DNA of 64,000 nucleotides from Phycisphaerae bacterium (GCA_030745875.1 JASLNT010000010.1:1-64000); one strand, 5' to 3'. Shown: positions 42,811-52,640, counted from the stretch's first letter. Made by a program: numbers and translations. Notes: generated by a model not told the origin, from the sequence alone.

Positions 42811-44694
42811 ATGACAGAGACCAATACACACTGCACCGACTGGAATATTGGCTCAACCGATCGTCCGCGCAGCATCGACATATCGATAATCCTGGCCGTA
42901 ACGGCGATAGTGATCTCCATAGGCGTCCACGCACCGGGACATTCTTACTCGTACGCACAGATGCGTCAGATGGGCGCAACGGTGGGGATGATCGAAAGCG
43001 GAAACTGGATTCTGCCCCGAAACCACGAGGGCTGCCTTGCCCGCAAACCGCAATTGTATTCATGGTTGACCGCGCCGGTTCTACTGGCCACTGGGGTCTA
43101 CAGCGACATCATGTTCCGCTGGCCTTCGATAGCAGCCGCACTCGGCTGTGCGGTGCTCGTGTACCTTTTGGGAATCAGGTGGTTTGGGCGGCGTGTTGGG
43201 CTGCTGGCCGCAGTTTTCTGGGCAACCTCCCTTCACATGGGTAAGCTGATGTACCTGGGCACAACCGACATGCTCAATGCGTTTTGGCTGATGTCGGCGG
43301 TTCTGTGCGCCGATCGCATCTTGTTTGCCCCTGGAAACCAGAGCGTCAAGAGTCGTTGGGTGATTGGTCTGTGGGTGTCGCTGATTCTGGGTGCAATGAC
43401 GAAGGGCTGGGGGGTAGCCAATCTCCCGCTTATCGCAGGATGGATCGCATTCACCACCGGCTTGGCTCCCGGATTCAGAACGGCCGGAAAGGCCCAGGGA
43501 CAGCAGGGTCGTTGGCTACGCATCCGGGGCGGGATGGCTCTTGTCTGGTCACGGTGGCGCGCCGCAGCCAGACGGATCCGACTCTTGTGGGGCGTATTGG
43601 CGTTTGCGGCGGTGCTCGGACCGGTCTGGGGAGCAATGTTCTGGGTCGGTGGTGAAGAATTCGCCAAGGTCGTAGATATCGAAGTGTGGAAACGCATATT
43701 CGGCGGACAGAACGCGCCGAAACCATCGTCGGCTCCTACACTGGCCTGGCTGCTGTTCTATACCCTGCCATGTTCGACTCTGGCGATTGGGAATCTAACG
43801 TTTACTCGCCCCCGAACGTGGCTGGCGAATGGCTCGCCAAACGCTTTGCCCTTGTGGTGGATTATCGCGGTGGCTTTGCCTTTTTCGCTGGCGCACGGAT
43901 TCAGGCCCGATTACCTCCTGCCATGCTACATGTCCGTGGCGATTCTGGGCGCAGCAGGCATAGATCGCCTGAGTTCCATGGGACCCAAGGACGGTGGGAA
44001 CGCCTCAATCCGGAGACATCTCCTTGCATTCCTGGTGATCTCGGTTTGCGTATTCGTAATGTGCACACCGCTGCTGTACTTGTATCATCACTACTTACCC
44101 GGCTACGCGCGTAAGGCAATTCGTATGCCTCTCTGCGTTGCACCCGAGACGTGGCGGATTCTGGCCGGGATGGCGCCGATGGGACTGGGACTTATCGCAA
44201 CGGCCGTTTGGGCGAGCCTCCGATGGCGGATTCGCACACTTACGGTGGTGATGATTGTGGGAATGGTGGGCGTATTGTTCATCGACCGCCACATGATCAG
44301 CCGACACGCTCGGACCGGTGACGGAGAAACCATGATTCAATTCGCCCGTGCGGCGGCGAAGGTGGTGGGCGACGACAGCTTCGCTGTCTGCAACGCGGAG
44401 AAACTCGGTACGGAGCTCTACTGGGGACGATTCGGAACACGTGTGCTGAAACCCTCTGACCTCAAGTCGCTTGACTCCAATGTCCGCTGGCTGGTCACTT
44501 GCGATCGGGGTTTGGTCCAACTTGGAGCCTGCACACCGGACCCCGCCGGCGGATATATGCGCAAGACCTTAGGGAAATATATTCACGTTCGCCCCGACCC
44601 CAATCGGATTGGCGCCCCAGTGGAGTTGAACGTGAACCACGCCATCGAAGAAGACAGTCTGGGCAAACCGCACCTCCTTCGTCTGCATCAGTGA
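42811..44694 (+). CDS. ArnT/PMT-family (GT39/GT83) membrane glycosyltransferase
   Basis: A 627-residue integral membrane protein with about a dozen hydrophobic segments and a C-terminal soluble domain of about 150 residues. The first periplasmic loop carries GNWILPRNHEGCLARKPQLYSW, the acidic/aromatic-flanked signature loop of ArnT-type enzymes that take sugars from polyprenyl phosphate. Acceptors in the family include lipid A and proteins; which applies here is unknown. It is followed by an ArnC/DPM-like glycosyltransferase, the usual maker of the polyprenyl-phosphate sugar. Located near lptD, so lipid A modification is a reasonable inference. Confidence 0.8.
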   Translation: MTETNTHCTDWNIGSTDRPRSIDISIILAVTAIVISIGVHAPGHSYSYAQMRQMGATVGMIESGNWILPRNHEGCLARKPQLYSWLTAPVLLATGVYSDIMFRWPSIAAALGCAVLVYLLGIRWFGRRVGLLAAVFWATSLHMGKLMYLGTTDMLNAFWLMSAVLCADRILFAPGNQSVKSRWVIGLWVSLILGAMTKGWGVANLPLIAGWIAFTTGLAPGFRTAGKAQGQQGRWLRIRGGMALVWSRWRAAARRIRLLWGVLAFAAVLGPVWGAMFWVGGEEFAKVVDIEVWKRIFGGQNAPKPSSAPTLAWLLFYTLPCSTLAIGNLTFTRPRTWLANGSPNALPLWWIIAVALPFSLAHGFRPDYLLPCYMSVAILGAAGIDRLSSMGPKDGGNASIRRHLLAFLVISVCVFVMCTPLLYLYHHYLPGYARKAIRMPLCVAPETWRILAGMAPMGLGLIATAVWASLRWRIRTLTVVMIVGMVGVLFIDRHMISRHARTGDGETMIQFARAAAKVVGDDSFAVCNAEKLGTELYWGRFGTRVLKPSDLKSLDSNVRWLVTCDRGLVQLGACTPDPAGGYMRKTLGKYIHVRPDPNRIGAPVELNVNHAIEEDSLGKPHLLRLHQ

Positions 44695-44912
44695 GATCCT
44701 CGTAACCGGATTTCCTCCCAAGGGCCCCGCCCCATGACTTCATGCGTTTTTTTGGCTCTTTTAGGGCGTTTTTCCCACATTTGTGCGTGTATTCGCACGC
44801 ATCCGACGCTATCATACTGAGCTTGGAGGCCTGGCGGGGTTACCGTTGCAGGCCACCGGCTGGGAAAGGATCCCCAGCCCGCGAAAACACACATGTGCGA
44901 ACCTGATTGGAT

Positions 44913-46010
44913 ATGGATATAAACAGCCATCCCGCCCAACCGCCGCAGGTGTATTGCAGCGTTGTCGTACCGTTTTTCAACGAGGAAGAACTCGTTGATC
45001 GGTTCTACAACCGCCTTGCCAAGGTCATGCGGAAACTGGATAAGAGCTACGAGATCATCCTGGTCAACGACGGCAGCACTGACCGGACCGGTGAGATTCT
45101 CGAGCAGATTGCACTGCGCGATCAAAACGTCCTGCTGGTCGATTTCAAACGCAATTTCGGGCAAACCCCCGCCCTCCAGGCAGGCTTTGACCACGCACGC
45201 GGAGAGATAATAGTCGCCCTCGACGGCGATATGGAAAACGATTCGTTCGAGATACCCATTTTCCTGGACAAGATCGCCGAAGGTTACGACATCGTAAGCG
45301 GTTGGCGTAAACGCCGACAGCACGGATGGTTGCTGCGTCGCATCCCCAGCATGGCCGCTAACTGGTCGCTGAGGAGGATATCGGGCGTTGATCTGCACGA
45401 TTTCGGGGTTACGTTCAAGGCGTATCGTCGCGAAGTTCTTGAGAACATCCGCCTGTACGGCGATATGCACAGGTTCGTACCGGCCGTCTGCAGCCGTCTC
45501 GGAGCCCGGACGTGCGAGATCGTCACCAAACACATAAACCGCCCCGCCGGTGAGAGCAAGTACGGACTTGGACGAACATTCCGCGTCGCGCTGGATCTGA
45601 TCACGCTTCGATTTACAACGGCGTATCTGACCCGTCCGCTCCATTTCTTCGGTAAGGGAGGCTTGACGCTGCTGGCCTTGGGAGCGGTCATCCTGACCTA
45701 CGGTCTGATCCGAAAGATAATCGGATGGTTCGGTGACGGATTCGACCTTTTCACGGTGCATGGTCCGCTGATGGCCCTTGGTTTTATGAGCATAATCACC
45801 GCTTTTCTGCTATTGGCCACGGGGCTGATCGGCGAGATGCTGATGAGAATATACTTCGAGTCGACCGGAGCCCGCACGTACCACGTGAAGAAACTCGTGG
45901 GACTGGGACAAGACGCCGATGCCCCTCCCGGTGACTCGGACCAAACCGGTCTCGGCGCTGACGACACGCCGCAGGACCATGTCTCACCACCGAGAAGCAT
46001 AATGACCTGA
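44913..46010 (+). CDS. GT2 polyprenyl-phosphate glycosyltransferase (ArnC/DPM1-like)
   Basis: A 365-residue GT-A enzyme: VVVPFFNEEELVDRFYNRL, VNDGSTDRT and ALDGDMEND (DxD-like metal site), and a GVDLHDFGVTFKAYRREVL segment typical of dolichol- or undecaprenyl-phosphate glycosyltransferases, then two C-terminal transmembrane helices. It would transfer a sugar from a nucleotide donor to a lipid carrier, feeding the ArnT-like enzyme upstream. Start: ATG at 44913; a TTG two codons earlier is possible. The 218 bases between the pair contain no convincing terminator. Confidence 0.88.
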   Translation: MDINSHPAQPPQVYCSVVVPFFNEEELVDRFYNRLAKVMRKLDKSYEIILVNDGSTDRTGEILEQIALRDQNVLLVDFKRNFGQTPALQAGFDHARGEIIVALDGDMENDSFEIPIFLDKIAEGYDIVSGWRKRRQHGWLLRRIPSMAANWSLRRISGVDLHDFGVTFKAYRREVLENIRLYGDMHRFVPAVCSRLGARTCEIVTKHINRPAGESKYGLGRTFRVALDLITLRFTTAYLTRPLHFFGKGGLTLLALGAVILTYGLIRKIIGWFGDGFDLFTVHGPLMALGFMSIITAFLLLATGLIGEMLMRIYFESTGARTYHVKKLVGLGQDADAPPGDSDQTGLGADDTPQDHVSPPRSIMT

Positions 46011-46114
46011 AAACGATTTCCCATGGGCCAGACCGAACACCCAGGGAATTTCGCATAGTTTTGTATTCTGAATTTGTACGTTTCGCATAGTAATTCTGTT
46101 GATGGAGTAAGCAG

Positions 46115-48772
46115 GTGGCAAAGAAGGACAACGCTGGCGACAACCAATCCGATGAGCAATCAAACGGAGTCCCGCAAGATGAAGCCCCGCAGAGTGAACC
46201 GGCGCCGCCGACTCTGCCGGACATACTGTTTGGAAACGAACGGATAGAGGACCTGCCCGTACAGCAGGAGATGCGCGAGTCATACCTAACCTACGCCATG
46301 AGCACTATCATGGACCGCGCCTTGCCTGACGTGCGCGACGGACTCAAGCCCAGCCAGAGACGCGTTCTTGTGGCGATGAACGACCTGAATCTCGGCCCAC
46401 GCTCAAAGCACCGAAAATGCGCCAAGATAGCAGGCGACACTTCGGGCAACTACCACCCGCATGGTGAGGGCGTGGTCTATCCGACGCTGGTGAGAATGGG
46501 GCAGCACTGGTCGCTACGATATCCCCTGGTCGACCCTCAGGGCAACTTCGGCTCGATAGACGGAGACCCTCCGGCGGCGATGCGATACACCGAGGCCAGG
46601 ATGACCGCGCCGGCTACCGAAATGCTGCATGATCTCAATCTCGACACCGTGGACATGCAGAGGAATTACGACGACACGCGCGACGAACCGAAGGTCCTTC
46701 CGTCTAAATTCCCCGCTCTACTGGTAAATGGCTCACAGGGCATCGCAGTGGGAATGGCCACCAGCATCCCACCGCACAATCTCAACGAGATATGCGACGC
46801 GCTGCTGCTGTTAATCGACAAGCCTGAAAGCACTATCGAAGATCTTATGGAGATCGTCCAGGGTCCGGACTTCCCCACCGGCGGGCTTATCTGCGGGCGA
46901 GGCGGGATACTCAACGGATACACAACCGGACGGGGCAAGATCCTCGTGCGGGGCAAAGTACACACCGAGCAAAGCCGAGGCGGTAAGAACCTGATAATCA
47001 TCACCGAGATCCCCTACCAGGTCCTCAAGAGCACGATTATCGAACGAATCGCCGAAACGGTCAAATCGGGCAGAATACCGGACATATCCGACATCCAGGA
47101 TCACAGCGACCGTACAGGGATGCGCATAGTTGTGGACCTCAAACGCGGAGCCGAACCGGAGGTGGTCCTGAACCAACTCTACCAGTACACGCCTCTGCAG
47201 AGCACGTTCAGTATTATCAACATAGCACTGGTCAACCGCGGACCGAGCACGCTGACTCTCAAGGAAATGCTGAGCAACTTCCTGGACCACAGGAAAGAAG
47301 TCATCCGCAGGCGATCCATGTTCCTCCTGAGACGGGCCAGACAACGCGCTCACATTCTCGAAGGACTGATTCTCGCGGTAGCAGACATCGACAAGATCAT
47401 AGAACTCATCAAGACTTCACCCGATGTCCCCACCGCCAAAGAACGCCTGATGGCCCACAAGCTCCGCCTCACCGAACAGGCAACCGTTCGAAAACTGCTA
47501 CCGAAGAAGTTCGTCAACCGGGTCAGCAAGGATCCCCAGACCCTGACCGGCGTGCAGGCCGACGCCATCCTGGCCATGCAGCTCCAACGCCTTACCGGAC
47601 TGGAAATCGAGAAACTCGCCAAGAACTACTCCGACATAGTCGAAGAGATCGAAGGCTACGAAGCCATCCTGAACAACGAAAACCTGCTGTTGGACGTGAT
47701 CCGCGAAGACATCTATGAAATCAAAGATCGCTACGGAGATCCGCGCAGGACGATGATCGTAGGCGACGTGGGCGACTTCAATATCGAAGACCTGATCGCT
47801 GATGAAGACGTGGTTGTAACCCTCAGCCACGAAGGCTACATCAAGCGCATTCCGCTGACAACGTATCGGCGCCAGGGGCGCGGCGGGCAAGGCGTAATCG
47901 GCTCGGACGCCAAGGAAGGCGACTTCATAGAACAACTGTTCGTAGCCTCAACGCACGATTACCTGCTGATATTCCTGAACAACGGGAGAATGCACTGGCT
48001 GAAAGTCTACGACATACCCTCAATGGCCAGACAATCCAAGGGACGTGCGATCGTGAATCTCCTGAAAGTCGACAAGTCAGAGAAGATATGCGCAGTCATG
48101 TCGGTAAGGGAGTTCGACGACAGATTCCTGGTCTCGGCCACTCGCAAGGGACAGATCAAGAAGACCGCCCTTGAAGCCTACTCCAGACCGCGAAAGGGAG
48201 GCATCCAAGCCACCGGGCTCGGAGCCGGAGACCAGGTTATCGGCGTGTCGATCACGCGCGGAAACGACGAAATAGTCTTGGGCACTCGAAAAGGCCAGGC
48301 CATTCGGTTCCGAGAGACCGACGTCAGGACTATGGGCAGAACGGCCGCCGGAGTTAAGGGCATCAAGCTGCGCAAGGACGATGAAGTGGTCGACATGATT
48401 ATCGTCGACAAGATGGCCACTCTCTTGACCGTATGCGAAAACGGATATGGAAAGCGAACGGATTTCGAACAGTATCGCCTCCAGACCCGCGGAGGAATGG
48501 GCATAATCAACATCAGAGCCAACGACCGCAACGGTAGTGTCGTGGGGCTCAAGAGCGTCAGGAACGTCGATGAGATGATGCTTATCAGCCATCAGGGCAA
48601 GATCATCCGGGCGGCTATCAGCAGCCTCAGAACGATCGGGCGCGCCACTCAGGGCGTACGAGTAATTTCGCTGAAGCCAGGCGACAGCCTGGTTGCGATC
48701 GCCAGTGTTGCTGTCGACGACAATGACAATCAGTCGCAGCTGCCCCTGGAAGGTGAAACATCCGAAAAATAA
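46115..48772 (+). CDS. gyrA: DNA gyrase subunit A
   Basis: An 885-residue GyrA with a 35-residue acidic extension before the conserved LPVQQEMRESYLTYAMSTIM. The catalytic Tyr158 is in MRYTEARM. The C-terminal domain has six beta-pinwheel blades and a GyrA box QGRGGQG. In the quinolone pocket HPHGEGVVYP, the residues matching E. coli Ser83 and Asp87 are Gly119 and Pro123. It introduces negative supercoils together with GyrB. The GTG at 46115 has GGAG upstream. A 10-base direct repeat (TTCGCATAGT at 46050 and 46082) precedes it. No gyrB in the window. Confidence 0.95.
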   Translation: MAKKDNAGDNQSDEQSNGVPQDEAPQSEPAPPTLPDILFGNERIEDLPVQQEMRESYLTYAMSTIMDRALPDVRDGLKPSQRRVLVAMNDLNLGPRSKHRKCAKIAGDTSGNYHPHGEGVVYPTLVRMGQHWSLRYPLVDPQGNFGSIDGDPPAAMRYTEARMTAPATEMLHDLNLDTVDMQRNYDDTRDEPKVLPSKFPALLVNGSQGIAVGMATSIPPHNLNEICDALLLLIDKPESTIEDLMEIVQGPDFPTGGLICGRGGILNGYTTGRGKILVRGKVHTEQSRGGKNLIIITEIPYQVLKSTIIERIAETVKSGRIPDISDIQDHSDRTGMRIVVDLKRGAEPEVVLNQLYQYTPLQSTFSIINIALVNRGPSTLTLKEMLSNFLDHRKEVIRRRSMFLLRRARQRAHILEGLILAVADIDKIIELIKTSPDVPTAKERLMAHKLRLTEQATVRKLLPKKFVNRVSKDPQTLTGVQADAILAMQLQRLTGLEIEKLAKNYSDIVEEIEGYEAILNNENLLLDVIREDIYEIKDRYGDPRRTMIVGDVGDFNIEDLIADEDVVVTLSHEGYIKRIPLTTYRRQGRGGQGVIGSDAKEGDFIEQLFVASTHDYLLIFLNNGRMHWLKVYDIPSMARQSKGRAIVNLLKVDKSEKICAVMSVREFDDRFLVSATRKGQIKKTALEAYSRPRKGGIQATGLGAGDQVIGVSITRGNDEIVLGTRKGQAIRFRETDVRTMGRTAAGVKGIKLRKDDEVVDMIIVDKMATLLTVCENGYGKRTDFEQYRLQTRGGMGIINIRANDRNGSVVGLKSVRNVDEMMLISHQGKIIRAAISSLRTIGRATQGVRVISLKPGDSLVAIASVAVDDNDNQSQLPLEGETSEK

Positions 48773-48792
48773 GCGTCGAGATCAGACGCTTA
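48765..48792 (-). terminator. Intrinsic terminator of the FHA-GAF kinase gene
   Basis: On the minus strand TAAGCGTC-TGATCTC-GACGCTTA (48792-48770) is a perfect eight-pair hairpin with a seven-base loop followed by TTTTT (48769-48765). It lies 20 bases after the kinase stop and overlaps the gyrA stop codon region. Confidence 0.65.
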
Positions 48793-48813
48793 GCCCGGTG
48801 GAAGTACGCCAGC

Positions 48814-50478
48814 TTAAATGCTTTGCCCGGTGAGAGTGTCGTTCTTGCGTTGGATAGGCAGGTTGATTGTGAAAGTCGTTCCGCTGTTCGGCTCAGATGA
48901 CACCAGGATTTGACCGTGGTGCTCTTCTACGATTTTCCTGCTGACGGCCAGACCAAGCCCAGTGCCCTTTTGCCCCTTGGACGAAAAGAAGGGCGTGAAT
49001 ATGTCATTGATCTTGGCGGGATCTATCCCGCTGCCGTTATCGGCGACCTGAACGGTAATGCAGCGATTCATCGTGTCCAGCCGGACGGATACCGTGATCA
49101 CACCGGTCTCGTCTTCGACAGCATCCATAGCGTTAGTAATGAGATTCAGAAACGCCTGATTCAGACCGGCCGAATCGGCGGGAATTTCCATCATGTCCGG
49201 CAACTCGGTTATCAGGGCAATTCTTCGCTCGTCAGCGGCTGGTGAAGCCAACTCAACGCACTCGCGCAATACTTGGCCTACATCCACGCTCTGCATAAGC
49301 GGTTCACGATCCTTCGAGAACGTCAGCATGTTCAGGATCAGGGCGTTAATGCGGTCCAGCCCCCTTTGAACCATAGGCCAGGCTTCATGCACTCTGGTCA
49401 TGTCATCGGCGTTAATGCCTATTTCAACAACATCTATGCCGGACCCGAGAGCCTGGAGGATGTTCTTGATATGATGAGAAAGGAACGCAACGGTTTCACC
49501 GACCGCGGCAAGACGTTCGGATTGGACCGAAGCCTGGTAAAGCTGGACATTCTCGATGGCGAGTCCCGCCTGATACCCAATCGCCGTGAGCAACCGCAAT
49601 TGCTCGGTGGAATAAGACTTCTCGGCTACGCTGCAGTCGACCTGGATCACGCCCAGAACACGATCGCGTCCCATAAGAGGCACGCAAATCGCCGACCGGA
49701 TGCCGAAGTTATGAACACTCTTACCGGCGGCGAATCGCTTGTCGCTCATGGCGTTTGAACTCAGCACACCGACCTTGCCCTTCACCACTTCGTCTATGAT
49801 GGTGTGCGAGACCGGCGGGACATCATCCTGTGTCGAATCGTCTCGGCGTTTGGAGGCCTTTACCGATGTCCCTCCTTTCTCGTCAATGAACATGATGAAT
49901 CCGCGATCCGCTTCAAGCAACTCGAAAACACGTTCCAGAGCGTACTCAACAAGGTCGTCCATGTTCAGGAAGGTCGAAATGTCAGCGATGAGTCTGTAAA
50001 GACTGCGGAGGTTATCGATAGCCTTAACTCCGGCCTCTGGGGTCGGGATAATAACCGAATCCTCGCTGGACGGTACGGTGGCGACAATCGCCGAGTCCAC
50101 CAACATCCCGTTTTCGTCAATATCGACACCTGCTCCAGGCGTGGGAGATGGCGATGCGGCGTCACCCTGAAAAACCAGCAGAGTCGAACCGCAGCGCACC
50201 TGATCGCCCCTCTTCAGGCCTGTGGCTTGTCCAATTCTGACACCGTTTAGAAAAGTACCGTTGGCCGAACCAACGTCGCTAAGCAAAGATTTGCCGTTAT
50301 CAACGTTGATGCATGCATGGGCGCGCGAGGCGGTCTGATCGTTCAACACAATCGTTGCACCGTTCTCTCGCCCGACGACATTGTCGCCCGCACGGAGATC
50401 AAAAATGCGGCCCTTGTCTGGGCCCTGAATCACTCGAATTGAAGCCACGGAATCAGTCCTTAATCCCGACAAATCCAT
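48814..50478 (-). CDS. FHA-GAF sensor histidine kinase
   Basis: A 554-residue soluble protein with FHA domain (about 11-103; VGRENGATIVLND, SRAHACI), a linker, a GAF domain (about 155-310), a dimerisation/phosphorylation helix with LSHHIKNILQALGSG (His341 or His342 as phosphoacceptor) and an HATPase (VADNGSGIDPAKI, GTGLGLAVSRKIV). No receiver domain or membrane span is visible. FHA binds phosphothreonine, so input could come from a Hanks-type kinase. ATG at 50478 has no good binding site; a GTG at 50448 has AAGGA eight bases upstream and may be the true start. Confidence 0.85.
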   Translation of the reverse strand: MDLSGLRTDSVASIRVIQGPDKGRIFDLRAGDNVVGRENGATIVLNDQTASRAHACINVDNGKSLLSDVGSANGTFLNGVRIGQATGLKRGDQVRCGSTLLVFQGDAASPSPTPGAGVDIDENGMLVDSAIVATVPSSEDSVIIPTPEAGVKAIDNLRSLYRLIADISTFLNMDDLVEYALERVFELLEADRGFIMFIDEKGGTSVKASKRRDDSTQDDVPPVSHTIIDEVVKGKVGVLSSNAMSDKRFAAGKSVHNFGIRSAICVPLMGRDRVLGVIQVDCSVAEKSYSTEQLRLLTAIGYQAGLAIENVQLYQASVQSERLAAVGETVAFLSHHIKNILQALGSGIDVVEIGINADDMTRVHEAWPMVQRGLDRINALILNMLTFSKDREPLMQSVDVGQVLRECVELASPAADERRIALITELPDMMEIPADSAGLNQAFLNLITNAMDAVEDETGVITVSVRLDTMNRCITVQVADNGSGIDPAKINDIFTPFFSSKGQKGTGLGLAVSRKIVEEHHGQILVSSEPNSGTTFTINLPIQRKNDTLTGQSI

Positions 50479-50625
50479 CCGGAATACACCACTGGCGAGG
50501 GATACAATCCAAGCCAGCCTACGGCATAGCCGCTGCAGGTGTCCTGACGATATGTGTTATAACGTATTGAATGAATTGCGCTTCGGGGCATTTGCTCCAG
50601 CCCCTGGAACACTTTGAATAACTAT

Positions 50626-50654
50626 ATCCTATCCTGATACGCTCGAAGTGTCAA
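50626..50654 (-). promoter_or_regulatory. Sigma-70 promoter of the FHA-GAF kinase gene
   Basis: On the minus strand TTGACA (50654-50649), a 17-base spacer and TAGGAT (50631-50626). The leader would be about 140-170 bases and contains a GGGGC/GCCCC hairpin (about 50587-50606 region). Confidence 0.6.
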
Positions 50655-50676
50655 CAAAGTTCTGTGAGAATGGCGC

Positions 50677-51309
50677 TTATTGCAAAAACTGATTTGTAGC
50701 CCGTTCAAGCCCAATTACAGTCTCCGGTCCATGCCCCGGTATGGCTCGGGTGTCGTCGGGCAGGGTCAGCAGATTCCTGTGGATGTTCTCAATAAGCAGC
50801 TGGTGGCTGGCGCCGGGAATATCAGTACGTCCGACACTTCCGGCGAACAGAGCGTCTCCTACAATAACCACCTTCTCCTGTGGGCAGTAGAAGCTCACCC
50901 CTCCCGGAGTGTGACCGGACGTGTCGAGCACGGTCCAAACGGTCTGACCGAGGGTGAGTTCCTGGCCTGGATGGAGAACTTCATCGGCTGGCGGGCTGGT
51001 CATGGGCATACCGAATGGAGCCGACAGATTCGAATCAGGATCAAGCAGCATATCCGCATCCTTCTCGGGACAGCAGATCAGAACGTCCGGAAACGCCTCT
51101 TTAAACTGCCCGGAGCCGCATACGTGATCGCAGTGCCCGTGGGTCAGCAGGATACGACTCGGGATCAGTCCGTCGCCCTGCACGTATTCAATTGCCGGTT
51201 CCGGGCGCATCCCGGGATCCACGACCCAGCATTCTCCATCCTGGGGACCGGACAGAATTATGCAGTTGGTCTGAAAAGGGCCCAATGGAACTGTTCTTAT
51301 CGCCAGCAT
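50677..51309 (-). CDS. Metallo-beta-lactamase-fold hydrolase (glyoxalase II-like)
   Basis: A 210-residue protein with the zinc motif THGHCDH (H57, H59, D61, H62) and later DTSGHTPGGV, VGDALFAGSVGRTD and a GHGPETVIG end segment, the usual ligands of glyoxalase II-like hydrolases. Bacterial members hydrolyse thioesters such as S-lactoylglutathione or act as general hydrolases; the substrate is not specified by sequence. It starts five bases after the tandem NDK gene, with AGGTGA inside that gene's end, so they form an operon. A separate promoter starts the FHA kinase below. Confidence 0.88.
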   Translation of the reverse strand: MLAIRTVPLGPFQTNCIILSGPQDGECWVVDPGMRPEPAIEYVQGDGLIPSRILLTHGHCDHVCGSGQFKEAFPDVLICCPEKDADMLLDPDSNLSAPFGMPMTSPPADEVLHPGQELTLGQTVWTVLDTSGHTPGGVSFYCPQEKVVIVGDALFAGSVGRTDIPGASHQLLIENIHRNLLTLPDDTRAIPGHGPETVIGLERATNQFLQ

Positions 51310-51314
51310 TCAGA

Positions 51315-52493
51315 TCACCTGTCGTTTAGATATGCGTTTATCAGGGCTGCAACATCGCACGTGTCGGTTTCGGTCTCAAGCAACCCGACGATCTCTCGTT
51401 CGCGAATTGCATTGTCCGGCGAGTCGCTGGCGTGGGCGCCGTTCCTCATCAGGTCGCGTCCGAAATCGTGCCGGACGGTTCCGGGTTCGGCCTTGCTGGG
51501 GTCGGTCGAACCAAGCACATGGCGCACCTTCGAGATAGCGTTGGGCCCTTCATAGAGCATCGCCAGGCATTTGGCGTTGGTGGCGGTGGCCTTCTCGGAT
51601 TCGTCTATAGAATTGGGATCAACGCCCGTCATGTATTCGACTATCTTGTTGAATTCGCAGGCGGCGTTGCGTTCGGCGAGGTGATCGGCCAGTACGTCGG
51701 CGTCATCTTCGGTAAACTCGAATTCAAACGCCTCGGACAGTGCGCCCATCGCCGTCTTGGAAACCAGAAACTTGAGCTTGCTGGCGAATATCTCCTTCAG
51801 GGGCCCGTAGAATTCCTGGCCCTTGGCGACAGTCATGTTAAACAACTTAACACCGACGATTCTCAAGTCGGTGAGGCTGAAGGTGTCGATGATATTCCCC
51901 GGGCGGCGTGAAGGCCGGTAGAAGTTGTCTGGCTTGAGCATGACCAGCGAGCACTCGACGTTGGGGGCGCCATACTCGTACAGTCCTTCAAGTATCCCAC
52001 CGTCTTCAACAGCGTGGTCGGCCAGCAATTTCAGATGACGGTCGTTCAGCGCCGGATCGGGGCATGTGATAACCGCCGGTTCGAAGTGACGGATGTTTCC
52101 ATCCCTGTCGCGGATTAAATCTCCAAACGTTCCCCTGACGGTATCTCCGACGGGCTGTTCGGTAAACGAGCCGATAATCTCTTCCTTGAGGCATCGAACT
52201 GCATTCTCACCACGCAACAACAGCAACATGCAGCGAGGCACAACTCCCCAAGGATTATCCTTGCGCAGGCATTCGTCAATGTACGCGTGCCATGCCTCTT
52301 CGATTCCTTTGTCCATCGCATCGGGGCAGATGACTTTCTGGTACTCGTTAATGAACTCGTCGGAGAATACAAACATCCTCGCCGCTACAAGCTCCAGGCT
52401 GGGATGGGCCAGCAGGCGACCGATTATACCGCCGGTGCGGCTTTTATAGAGGCTGTACGGCGTTATCAGGGCGTATGCTAGTTCCCGGCTCAT
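51315..52493 (-). CDS. Tandem-domain nucleoside diphosphate kinase
   Basis: A 392-residue protein made of two NDK-like domains. The second domain begins ECSLVMLKPDNF and ends with NGAHASDSPDNAIREREI (H354), the site phosphorylated in NDK. The first domain (from LAYALITPYSLY) has diverged; its putative His is in NIRHFEPAV with no SDS. Ordinary bacterial NDK is about 140-150 residues, so the fusion is unusual. It would balance NTP pools if active. ATG at 52493 follows GAGAGGAC. Promoter at 52534-52562. Followed by the MBL-fold gene. Confidence 0.85.
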   Translation of the reverse strand: MSRELAYALITPYSLYKSRTGGIIGRLLAHPSLELVAARMFVFSDEFINEYQKVICPDAMDKGIEEAWHAYIDECLRKDNPWGVVPRCMLLLLRGENAVRCLKEEIIGSFTEQPVGDTVRGTFGDLIRDRDGNIRHFEPAVITCPDPALNDRHLKLLADHAVEDGGILEGLYEYGAPNVECSLVMLKPDNFYRPSRRPGNIIDTFSLTDLRIVGVKLFNMTVAKGQEFYGPLKEIFASKLKFLVSKTAMGALSEAFEFEFTEDDADVLADHLAERNAACEFNKIVEYMTGVDPNSIDESEKATATNAKCLAMLYEGPNAISKVRHVLGSTDPSKAEPGTVRHDFGRDLMRNGAHASDSPDNAIREREIVGLLETETDTCDVAALINAYLNDR

Positions 52494-52533
52494 TAGTGGT
52501 CCTCTCGCACAGGGATTCAAATAGAAGGGCGAA

Positions 52534-52562
52534 AAGATAGCAGATCGTCGGACCGATGGCAA
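52534..52562 (-). promoter_or_regulatory. Sigma-70 promoter of the NDK/MBL operon
   Basis: On the minus strand TTGCCA (52562-52557), a 17-base spacer and TATCTT (52539-52534); start near 52527, leader about 35 bases. The boxes closely resemble those of the tRNA/23S promoter. Confidence 0.6.
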
Positions 52563-52640
52563 TAGTCATTAGCAACGGTTCAGGCCCGGAGTTCCATGAT
52601 CCGCACCGGTATGGATTTGACATCGGGACTGTCCCAGCGG

